Source: Caldifarciminota bacterium (GTDB taxonomy: Bacteria > Hydrothermota > Tepidihabitantia > SM23-42). From it: DNA of 11,244 nucleotides. Shown here piece by piece: positions 1 to 5,558 of the stretch. A program made the translations under genes and the position numbers. Below the pieces are notes generated by a model. The model searched no databases and was not told where the DNA came from. It saw nothing but the letters and a program-made list of their open reading frames with translations. The stretch spans positions 1 to 11,244 of the forward strand of contig JAGMEL010000232.1 in NCBI GenBank assembly GCA_023128195.1. Direction: 5' to 3'. Each line of letters opens with the position of its first letter. The first letter of the stretch is position 1.

Positions 1-391
1 TTGTATTTAGTCCAATATTTTGTAGCTTTTTATCTTTTGTGATTAAAGGAAGGTTTAGATACATAGAGGTGGCGGCAATTAATCTGTCCCATGGATCAGC
101 GACCTTCTTCCTTGGAATTAGTCTGCTTTTTTCAATTACTGGCAAGCACACCGGTTCGATTTTATAATTTTTTGATAGAGATAATTTCGTAAGAAAATTA
201 CCAAAGTTAACAGTAACCTTTTTCTTTTCAGTAAGGTATAATAGTTCGAAAAGCACAATACATGGAATAAAAATATACACTTGCGCGTTATCGGCTTTTA
301 GAAAGATGTTTTTTGCTTTATTAGAAAGATTAGCATCGTTCGTCATGAACCAAACTAAAGAATGAGTGTCCGTAATATACGACGTCACCAT
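1..391 (-). CDS. PIN-domain (VapC-like) toxin ribonuclease, partial at its C-terminus
   Basis: My own translation of the minus strand gives about 130 residues before the window edge; a PIN domain is usually 130-140 residues, so little is missing. Acidic residues fall where PIN nucleases bind Mg2+: D8 in YITDTHSLVWF, E49 in FELLYL, D99 and D102 in ADPWDRLIAAT, and D120 in ITKDKKL. PIN toxins of the VapC type cleave tRNA or rRNA and are held inactive by the partner encoded just upstream. The ATG at 391 lies inside the end of the upstream small gene and overlaps its stop by 7 bases (ATGGTGA). No Shine-Dalgarno sequence precedes it, so translation probably depends on coupling. Family assignment is secure; the toxin role and RNA target are inferred. 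Confidence 0.85.
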   Translation of the reverse strand, partial: MVTSYITDTHSLVWFMTNDANLSNKAKNIFLKADNAQVYIFIPCIVLFELLYLTEKKKVTVNFGNFLTKLSLSKNYKIEPVCLPVIEKSRLIPRKKVADPWDRLIAATSMYLNLPLITKDKKLQNIGLNT

Positions 392-669
392 TTTTTTTCA
401 AATTTACTTATTAATTCTCTTCGCGTTTGTTTAATATCTTTATCTGTAATTTTTATACCTTCCCAGATACCATCCAATTTTATTACATTGAAATTTTTGG
501 TAAGCTCTTCTAATTCTTTTTGATAAGATTCAATTTCTATGCCGCAAATATTACCTTGTTTATCATACCATAATATAAAATTTCCCGATTTTTTAGATTT
601 TTTTCCCTTTAATGGACAAAATTTCAACAGTAGTTCATCCTTAGATGGTATATATGTAACAGTATTCAT
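385..669 (-). CDS. Small antitoxin-like protein partnered with the PIN toxin
   Basis: This 94-residue protein lies directly upstream of and overlaps the PIN gene, the usual position of an antitoxin. The middle, around residues 35-48 (WYDKQGNICGIEIE), resembles the strand pair of DUF2283-type small proteins. The C-terminus, residues 67-86 (GIWEGIKITDKDIKQTRREL), resembles the toxin-binding tail of VapB antitoxins, in which a GxWKGxxIxxEDIxxxRRE pattern is common. I see no clear DNA-binding domain. Its ATG overlaps the TIR gene stop by one base (TAATG). Its ribosome site, GGAG with a 7-base spacer, lies inside the last TIR codons. It could neutralise the PIN toxin, the TIR protein, or both; only the first is supported by family precedent. 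Confidence 0.7.
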   Translation of the reverse strand: MNTVTYIPSKDELLLKFCPLKGKKSKKSGNFILWYDKQGNICGIEIESYQKELEELTKNFNVIKLDGIWEGIKITDKDIKQTRRELISKFEKKW

Positions 670-1148
670 TACTTTTCTCCAGCTAACAATAATAATAGTA
701 GAAAAGCGACAATTCCTCCAGTAACAAGCAAAGCCTTTTCTTGATCTTCTTTTTTTAATTTTAATGATTTTACATAGGTGGAAGCTTTTACAAGCGCCTG
801 TTGAGGCTTACCAGGGTTGTATTCAATATACTCTTTGCCTTGCAACGCCCCTAATTCTTTTGTGTTTACACCTTTTTCTACAATTGGAATAAGAGGTATC
901 TTAGATTTCATCGCATAGCCCATCTCCTGTTGTACCCAATTTGATCTTATTCCTTTTTTTGTTAGTAAAACAACTACACAATTAGATTTATTAATTTCCA
1001 TAAATACCTTCTTATCAAGCTTTTGTCCAGGTATAAGGTACCATTCTGCAACAGACACTTGCATGTTAAATTTCGTAAGTAAATTTGCGAGCATTATAAC
1101 CAATTGTTGATCACGAGTGCTATGGCTTATAAAAACCTTATATGCCAT
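669..1148 (-). CDS. TIR-domain protein with C-terminal membrane segment, probable NAD-consuming effector
   Basis: Residues 1 to about 125 form a TIR domain. It starts YKVFISHSTRD (strand A, box 1), has a BB-loop region at WYLIPGQKL (36-44), and carries SNWVQQEMGYA with E75. That position matches the catalytic glutamate of NADase TIR domains (compare WVHKE in SARM1). Many bacterial TIR proteins deplete NAD or make cyclic ADP-ribose signals in anti-phage defence. After a charged linker (127-138) comes a single hydrophobic stretch, about 139-156, rich in leucine, ending in AGEK. The protein is therefore probably tail-anchored with the TIR domain in the cytoplasm. No sensor domain (STING, SAVED, SLOG) is present in the chain, so any trigger must come from elsewhere. 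It is the first gene of a unit with the antitoxin-like and PIN genes. Confidence 0.85.
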   Translation of the reverse strand: MAYKVFISHSTRDQQLVIMLANLLTKFNMQVSVAEWYLIPGQKLDKKVFMEINKSNCVVVLLTKKGIRSNWVQQEMGYAMKSKIPLIPIVEKGVNTKELGALQGKEYIEYNPGKPQQALVKASTYVKSLKLKKEDQEKALLVTGGIVAFLLLLLLAGEK

Positions 1149-1197
1149 TTTTAGTCCCGAATTTTTTTATAAATAGTATATACCCAAAACATGTAAA

Positions 1198-1225
1198 ATT
1201 ATAGATAAATAAAAGATGTTGTCAA
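1198..1225 (-). promoter_or_regulatory. Consensus sigma70-type promoter of the TIR/antitoxin/PIN unit
   Basis: On the minus strand TTGACA (1220-1225) is followed after 16 bases by TATAAT (1198-1203), so both boxes match consensus perfectly. Transcription would begin near 1191, leaving a leader of about 43 bases before the TIR ATG. An 8-base palindrome GTATATAC (1176-1183) sits in the leader and could be an operator half. The ribosome site before the ATG is weak, so strong transcription may be offset by poor initiation. Confidence 0.75.
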
Positions 1226-1267
1226 TAGTTCATTATCTAAACGGAACGCCAATTACTCATCTGGTTT

Positions 1268-1792
1268 TTAAATATGAATTATTTTCTTAATAATTACTTC
1301 TATAACAATTTTTATTAACCATACTATTGTCGGTTTAATCACATTACGATACAAAAATATAATTCCCTGAATTAATAACCATGACCAGTATAATGAGCTA
1401 AAATATACGCATAAATCCTCAAATGTAATTTTGCTTTCTAACTTCCCAATCATTTCATTCAATATTGATTTACTGCCTTCAAATGCAACTCGAATTGATG
1501 AAAGATCCTCAAGTACAGGGTCAAAATCATTACGTACATTATCAAGATAGAAATTTATTACGTCAGGTACGGTAATCCACCTGGAACCATATGGTATGCC
1601 TTTTGCTGTCGAAGACCGCTTCTTTATAATTTTTTCAATACCTGCATAAAATCTTTGAGCCTCTACTTTTTTATTTTCAATTATTTCCCAAGAACCAGTG
1701 CTATCATAAAGAAAATCATTGAATGCACTGTCAAGATTTTGCAATATTGTTAAGAAGTTCCTAATTTTTTTTATTTTTTCTTTTTTCCACAT
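1268..1792 (-). CDS. Hypothetical protein with hydrophobic C-terminal region, probably membrane-bound
   Basis: I do not recognise this 174-residue protein. The N-terminal 125 residues are charged and mainly helical, with a lysine-rich start and a GIPYGSRW segment at 65-72. The last 47 residues are strongly hydrophobic and aromatic: about 128-148 (YFSSLYWSWLLIQGIIFLY) and 151-168 (VIKPTIVWLIKIVIEVII), ending in IKKIIHI. That suggests one or two membrane passes, or a hairpin with basic ends. No signal peptide is visible. The ATG follows the stop of the upstream gene by three bases and has no Shine-Dalgarno sequence, so the two are probably co-transcribed and translationally coupled. A 119-base gap with its own promoter separates it from the TIR gene. 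Confidence 0.6.
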   Translation of the reverse strand: MWKKEKIKKIRNFLTILQNLDSAFNDFLYDSTGSWEIIENKKVEAQRFYAGIEKIIKKRSSTAKGIPYGSRWITVPDVINFYLDNVRNDFDPVLEDLSSIRVAFEGSKSILNEMIGKLESKITFEDLCVYFSSLYWSWLLIQGIIFLYRNVIKPTIVWLIKIVIEVIIKKIIHI

Positions 1793-1795
1793 CGT

Positions 1796-2356
1796 CTAAT
1801 TTTGCTGTAGTGACCGCTTTAGCCTTTTATTATAATCATCCGTGACTTCCACAGCGAAACTCGCTGGTGACATTTTTGCAGGAGAATGAAAGCCACTGTA
1901 AGATACCCCAAAACCAACTACCATTGCGCCAGCACCTATTATCATTTTACTTATATTACACTCATAAACAACCTGTGAATTTATAAGTTCCGGATAGAAA
2001 AAAACAGCCCCTACAAGAGCGAGAGCCAATCCGCCATAACTAAGTAAATTACGCTTAGACTTATATTTTTTCGCTATTCGTGCCTGTTCAGCAAAACCAG
2101 CGATTTCATAAAATTGACTTTCAGCTATTTTAATACCTCCTCTATAAGATTCCCATTTTTTTGATTTTCTTATAACTAAATCAGCTTTGCCGAAACGTAT
2201 TGACTCAGTAAGGAATGCATCCCAATCAGCATAGGAGGCGATTATGCTATTCTCTACCTCAACAGTCAATCTTTTTTGTAAATATAAAGAGGGCTGTTCC
2301 TGCGCCACAGAAAGGCTTATTACAAAACAGATACATATCATAATATATTTATGCAT
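1796..2356 (-). CDS. Hypothetical exported protein with signal peptide and two hydrophobic segments
   Basis: I start this 186-residue protein at 2356 because a perfect AGGAGG (2363-2368) lies 6 bases upstream. A longer reading from 2395 has no ribosome site and would bury the signal peptide. Residues 1-18 are a classic signal sequence (MHKYIMICICFVISLSVA), probably cut before QEQ, and there is no lipobox. The mature part has a charged helical section (25-103), a hydrophobic glycine-rich segment (about 104-121), another (138-156), and a tail with AVEVTDDYNKRL (168-179). A KSKRNL/GG/YN-xx-L layout of this kind occurs in unclassified envelope proteins of uncultivated bacteria; that comparison is from memory. 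No function is proposed. The next gene follows three bases after its stop. Confidence 0.65.
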   Translation of the reverse strand: MHKYIMICICFVISLSVAQEQPSLYLQKRLTVEVENSIIASYADWDAFLTESIRFGKADLVIRKSKKWESYRGGIKIAESQFYEIAGFAEQARIAKKYKSKRNLLSYGGLALALVGAVFFYPELINSQVVYECNISKMIIGAGAMVVGFGVSYSGFHSPAKMSPASFAVEVTDDYNKRLKRSLQQN

Positions 2357-2405
2357 AGTTATCCTCCTTGTGAATATTTTATGTAATATTATCAAAAAAT
2401 CAAGG

Positions 2406-2434
2406 TTTATATTCCTTTTAGCTTAATTATTCAA
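2406..2434 (-). promoter_or_regulatory. Candidate promoter of the two-gene membrane cassette
   Basis: TTGAAT (2429-2434) and TATAAA (2406-2411) on the minus strand are 17 bases apart. They match consensus at 4 and 5 of 6 positions. Predicted start is near 2399, giving a leader of about 43 bases before the ATG at 2356. A second pair, TTGATT and TAAAAT (2376-2403, spacer 16), is less likely because transcription would start at the ribosome site itself. Confidence 0.45.
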
Positions 2435-2455
2435 AGGGATACTGGATTATCAATT

Positions 2456-3280
2456 TTAACGCAATATCTCGAAGAATTTTATTTCTTTTTCAGAAAGTGA
2501 TGAGCCATTAGGTGATATGTACAACTTCCCTTCCAAGCCTAAATAATCAAGTGTGACGAATATATGTGATTCAATTTTGTCTTCAGCCATTAGTTTATCT
2601 ATTCCCCAACCAGCTTCCATGTCAGAAGCAAAATCACCAAGAGCTAAGATAAATATATCTGGCTTTTGACCACGCTTTATTGTTTTGTTCATTATTTTTC
2701 TTATTACCTGTTGCATAGCTAAAGCGATATCAGCAACTCCAATAGTATCTCTTTTCGAAAGATCGTGTTTTGATTCTTGGAGTGAGGTTATTTCAATTAA
2801 TCTTTTACATTTGTCCTTTTTAACCAAAGCATCGTATATCTTTTTTCCTTTTTGGTAATATGGCTCTACGAGTATTTCAATCTCAATAAATCTTCCAAGC
2901 ACAAAAAGTTCAAACAAATGCGACCTAAAATTACTTAAATTCGGCGAAATTAGCGAACGACCAATTTGTTTGAATTCATTTTTCTGGCTATCATTTTTTA
3001 TATAAGATTTTAGAAGGATTAAGCAATTTTCTATCCTGCTTAATATTTGTTTGTATCCTCTATAGAGCAGATATAAATAACTAGTTTTAGTCTCAAAATA
3101 TGGTGGCGCTGATCTATTCAACCCATAATTTAATATTTCTTTTTTTAAACGAATGAAATAATATTTATGAATAAATTTTGACAGATTAGCCAACTGATTT
3201 ACTTTACGTTCAAATTTTTTTAAATCCGTAAGAAGATTATTAATATAATTTGCTCTCAAAATTCTCTTGCTTGCCTTCAT
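2456..3280 (-). CDS. Hypothetical protein with PD-(D/E)XK nuclease-like C-terminal half
   Basis: The 274-residue protein belongs to no family I can name. Residues 1-110 are basic and helical. From about 118 the layout resembles a PD-(D/E)XK core: a helix with E124 (RSHLFELFVLGRF), a strand (IEILVEP), then D150 (IYDALV), a short turn and E163 in RLIEITS. The last is an E-x-T in place of the usual E-x-K, a variant known in divergent members. A helix (184-198, VADIALAMQQVIRKI), a hydrophobic strand PDIFILALGDF (207-217) and a C-terminal strand-rich part follow. A cytoplasmic DNA- or RNA-acting role is therefore possible but unproven. The ATG has no Shine-Dalgarno sequence. The two-gene cassette starts 99 bases beyond its stop, on the same strand. 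No clear promoter was found upstream. Confidence 0.55.
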   Translation of the reverse strand: MKASKRILRANYINNLLTDLKKFERKVNQLANLSKFIHKYYFIRLKKEILNYGLNRSAPPYFETKTSYLYLLYRGYKQILSRIENCLILLKSYIKNDSQKNEFKQIGRSLISPNLSNFRSHLFELFVLGRFIEIEILVEPYYQKGKKIYDALVKKDKCKRLIEITSLQESKHDLSKRDTIGVADIALAMQQVIRKIMNKTIKRGQKPDIFILALGDFASDMEAGWGIDKLMAEDKIESHIFVTLDYLGLEGKLYISPNGSSLSEKEIKFFEILR

Positions 3281-3518
3281 AAATAATTATTTCAAATGTA
3301 GCCTCTATGACATAATTTTAATATTCCCAGCATTCAATTCAGCATAGAGAATTTCACTTAAAAAAGTAATGGTGCCAATCCTCTTTTAAACAAAACCAAT
3401 AAATTGGCAAACTACAAATTGAGATTGATTCGCAATGAAACGAGCCAGGTTTGCAAGCGATGTTACTCCTGTTAATATTTTATATTTTGCAAGGCTGAAG
3501 CCTTGCCCTACATTTTAT
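3281..3518. other. Intergenic boundary between the accessory region and the housekeeping operon
   Basis: These 238 bases contain no reading frame I trust on either strand and no convincing promoter for the nuclease-like gene. They hold a small dyad, CCAAT-AA-ATTGG (near 3406-3417), and the strong GC-rich palindrome described separately at 3489-3506. The stretch marks the change from accessory genes to conserved housekeeping genes. Confidence 0.5.
3489..3506. repeat. REP-like perfect palindrome
   Basis: GCAAGGCT-GA-AGCCTTGC is an 8-bp perfect stem in otherwise AT-rich DNA, followed by CCTACA. The GC content differs sharply from its surroundings. It lies 12 bases beyond the merR stop. On the merR transcript it is followed by AAAATAT rather than a U run, so it is a poor intrinsic terminator. 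Its form fits a dispersed palindromic (REP-like) element, which only the rest of the genome can confirm. Confidence 0.55.
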
Positions 3519-3857
3519 TTAATCAATTTTAATCATCCTGCTTATCTTTTTAAGTTCATCCCTTATTTCTCTTAGCACCTTACTTTTATTTCTCAAAGGT
3601 AAAGAAAGCTGTTCAGGAGCTTCAGTAAGTGTTACGAGTTTCTTTTTTGCGCCAGTAATAGTATAACCCTGTTCATATAAAATACTCTTTATTAGCCGAG
3701 CAATATCAATATCCTTTTTTGAATAATACCTTCTGTTTACCCGGTTTCTCCTTGGCTTCAAGATTGCAAATTCCTTTTCCCAGTATCTTAATATATATGG
3801 CTTTAAACTCAATATATCAGCCACTTCTTTTATTGAAAAGAATTCCTTTTCAGTCAT
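3519..3857 (-). CDS. MerR-family DNA-binding protein lacking an effector domain
   Basis: This 112-residue protein has the MerR winged helix-turn-helix: FFSIKEVADILSLKPYILRYWE (6-27), then the wing with NRRYYSKKDI (41-50), and a second helix pair with YEQGYTITGAKKKL (61-74). After that come only a proline-containing linker and a basic helix (91-110) that could be a short dimer coiled coil. There is no ligand-binding domain or cysteine metal site. It most resembles the small MerR-like proteins found beside ihfA in proteobacteria, whose regulon is unknown. G-rich GAGGGGGGA just upstream of the ATG serves as ribosome site. It is downstream of gpsA on the same strand, separated by 117 bases of repeat-bearing spacer, and may be partly cotranscribed. 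Confidence 0.85.
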   Translation of the reverse strand: MTEKEFFSIKEVADILSLKPYILRYWEKEFAILKPRRNRVNRRYYSKKDIDIARLIKSILYEQGYTITGAKKKLVTLTEAPEQLSLPLRNKSKVLREIRDELKKISRMIKID

Positions 3858-3869
3858 AGATCCCCCCTC

Positions 3870-3886
3870 AGTTTTCTTCGAAAACT
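3870..3886. promoter_or_regulatory. Dyad next to the merR start, possible operator
   Basis: AGTTTTC-TTC-GAAAACT is a perfect 7-3-7 inverted repeat 13 bases upstream of the merR ATG. MerR proteins bind such dyads, so autoregulation is possible. As RNA it would form a small hairpin just before the ribosome site. Neither role is proven, and no promoter boxes with correct spacing were identified around it. Confidence 0.35.
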
Positions 3887-3897
3887 TGGATTCATAC

Positions 3898-3960
3898 AGA
3901 TAAATGCGGATTTAAACGGATAATATAATCTGTTTGCATCCGCTGTCATCCGTTTGCATC
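3898..3960. repeat. Imperfect inverted repeat with tandem decamers between gpsA and merR
   Basis: Arms 3898-3921 and 3928-3951 are complementary at 17 of 24 positions, with a 6-base loop (AATATA). Within and just beyond the right arm, 3931-3960 reads as three head-to-tail decamers, TGTTTGCATC, CGCTGTCATC and CGTTTGCATC; the first and third differ at one base. On the gpsA transcript this would fold into a long imperfect hairpin without a U run. It may protect the 3' end or be a dispersed repeat. Confidence 0.55.
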
Positions 3961-3974
3961 TAATAATACTTGTA

Positions 3975-4964
3975 TTATTCATACTTTAATGGCCTTGTCA
4001 TTAAATCTTTTATACCTTGTTTTGGTGATATATTGTCAAAAAGTATTTTATAGACCACGTCACATATTGGCATTTCGATTTTATATTTCTCTGCTAACAG
4101 TTTGATTGCCCTGGAGGTCGGAACACCTTCGGCAACCATAACCATTTCTCTGGTTATTTGTTCTACGGTATTCCCTTCACCAATCTTTTTTCCGAATCTG
4201 TGATTTCGGGATTCTTCACTAAAGGACGTGGTTACTAAATCACCAAGTCCGGAAAGTCCCCAGAATGTTTTTGCTTTTGCTCCCATCTTAACTCCGAGCC
4301 TCTGCATTTCAACAATTCCTCTTGCGATAAGGGCACCTTTTGCATTATTGCCAAATCCCAGGCCATCACTTATACCACAGCCAAGAGCAATGACATTTTT
4401 TATCGCTGCACTGAGTTCGACCCCGATAATATCATCGCTCTGATAAATACGAAAATTATCTGTTGTAAGTTGATGTTGAAGTTCTTTTGTACCACGAAGA
4501 CAAGGACCGACCAGAACTACAGCAGCAGGTTCACCTCTGATAATTTCATTAGCGATTGATGGACCAGAGAGTACATATACTCTGCCTTGTGATTGCGGTA
4601 ATTGGCCAATAATTTCTGATGGCCTTTTTAATGACTCAATATCTATTCCCTTAGTTAAACTCAAATGGTATTCAATCTCTTTTTCAATCTTTGTTATTCT
4701 TTTGATAACCTTATGTAATACCTGTGAAGGGATTGCATATATAACAACATCAGCATTCTCCAAGATTTTTCCAATATCCCAGTGGATCAAAATCTCCTCA
4801 GGCATTTTATAGCCAACAAGAAATGGTTCATTATTTCTTGTTTTGATTACATGCTCGGCTCTTTCTTTATCAAACTCCCAGATCTTTACAGTATGTCCAT
4901 TTTTATACTGGGTAATACCAAATACTGACCCCCAATTTCCACATCCTAAAATGCTGAGTTTCAC
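3975..4964 (-). CDS. gpsA: NAD(P)-dependent glycerol-3-phosphate dehydrogenase
   Basis: GpsA reduces dihydroxyacetone phosphate to sn-glycerol-3-phosphate, the backbone for phospholipids, in the cytoplasm. The 329 residues match the family length. The dinucleotide-binding Rossmann motif is LGCGNWGSVFG (6-16). SLTKGID (102-108) is present. The catalytic lysine is K189 in ELSAAIKNVIALG. The substrate-site elements GLGDLVTT (239-246) and SRNHRFG (252-258) with E279-G280 follow. The start is GTG at 4962-4964, overlapping the plsY stop in GTGA, with GGAG six bases upstream inside plsY, so the two are translationally coupled. The product is the acyl acceptor used by PlsY, whose gene is immediately upstream. 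No residue looks degraded. Confidence 0.97.
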   Translation of the reverse strand: MKLSILGCGNWGSVFGITQYKNGHTVKIWEFDKERAEHVIKTRNNEPFLVGYKMPEEILIHWDIGKILENADVVIYAIPSQVLHKVIKRITKIEKEIEYHLSLTKGIDIESLKRPSEIIGQLPQSQGRVYVLSGPSIANEIIRGEPAAVVLVGPCLRGTKELQHQLTTDNFRIYQSDDIIGVELSAAIKNVIALGCGISDGLGFGNNAKGALIARGIVEMQRLGVKMGAKAKTFWGLSGLGDLVTTSFSEESRNHRFGKKIGEGNTVEQITREMVMVAEGVPTSRAIKLLAEKYKIEMPICDVVYKILFDNISPKQGIKDLMTRPLKYE

Positions 4965-5548
4965 TTTTTTCTCCAGAGAACAGTTCTCGGTTCCTCTTTT
5001 TTTATAATCCTTTTGATATTCGAACGGTGTGCATAAATAATTAACAGTGCCATGATTAGTATAAAAATTCTGTCTATTAATTCTGCCTCACCCAAAATTG
5101 TTGTGATAACAGGTAGAACAATTGCGAAACTGATAGATGCAAGTGCTATAATGTAAGTAGCAAGGTAAACAATTATCCATGCAGCCAATGAGATGACAAA
5201 GGATTTTGGCATTAAACCGATTGCCACACCGATTGTTGTTGAAACACCCTTGCCGCCTTGAAATCGAAAGAGTGGATTGAAGATATGTCCGAGTATTGCA
5301 CCTGCACCGGCAAGAGCTGCAGGATAATAGAAACCTTTGACAAGTAGAACAGGAACTAATCCTTTTAGACCATCCAGGACAAAACCTAAGATAAAGAAGG
5401 GTAAGCCTAGAAACCTACCGAGATTTGTCGCGCCGATATTCCCACTTCCTACCTCTTTTAGATTAATCCCCTTTATTCGGGCGAGTATATATGAGAAGGG
5501 GATTATCCCAAACCCAAAACCAATAATAAAAGCTATTATATAATGCAT
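4961..5548 (-). CDS. plsY: Acyl-phosphate:glycerol-3-phosphate acyltransferase
   Basis: PlsY transfers an acyl chain from acyl-phosphate (made by PlsX) to glycerol-3-phosphate, the first step of phosphatidic acid synthesis, in the inner membrane. Numbering from an upstream ATG at 5554, the three family motifs are clear: GSGNIGATNLGR (36-47), LDGLKG (60-65), and GHIFNPLFRFQGGKGVST (89-106). Hydrophobic segments fit a five-helix topology. I prefer the second ATG at 5548, which lies 8 bases from GAGG (5557-5560); the ATG at 5554 would be only 2 bases away. That gives 195 residues. The ribosome site partly overlaps the stop of der. The pairing with gpsA places both steps of glycerolipid initiation in one operon. 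Confidence 0.96.
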   Translation of the reverse strand: MHYIIAFIIGFGFGIIPFSYILARIKGINLKEVGSGNIGATNLGRFLGLPFFILGFVLDGLKGLVPVLLVKGFYYPAALAGAGAILGHIFNPLFRFQGGKGVSTTIGVAIGLMPKSFVISLAAWIIVYLATYIIALASISFAIVLPVITTILGEAELIDRIFILIMALLIIYAHRSNIKRIIKKEEPRTVLWRKK

Positions 5549-5558
5549 TACCATAACC

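Noticed and set aside
2357..2395. Longer N-terminus (13 extra residues) for the exported protein
   Set aside because: No ribosome site precedes the ATG at 2395, while AGGAGG is well placed before 2356 and the signal peptide starts there.
2376..2403. Second candidate promoter before the exported protein
   Set aside because: Its start point would fall on the ribosome site, leaving too short a leader; the promoter at 2406-2434 is better spaced.
3489..3506. Intrinsic terminator of merR
   Set aside because: The stem is good but the minus-strand transcript continues with AAAATAT, not a U run.
3931..3960. CRISPR-like short repeats
   Set aside because: The units are only 10 bases and directly adjacent, with no spacers and no cas gene.
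5549..5554. First ATG of plsY at 5554
   Set aside because: It lies only 2 bases from the GAGG ribosome site; the ATG at 5548 is 8 bases away.
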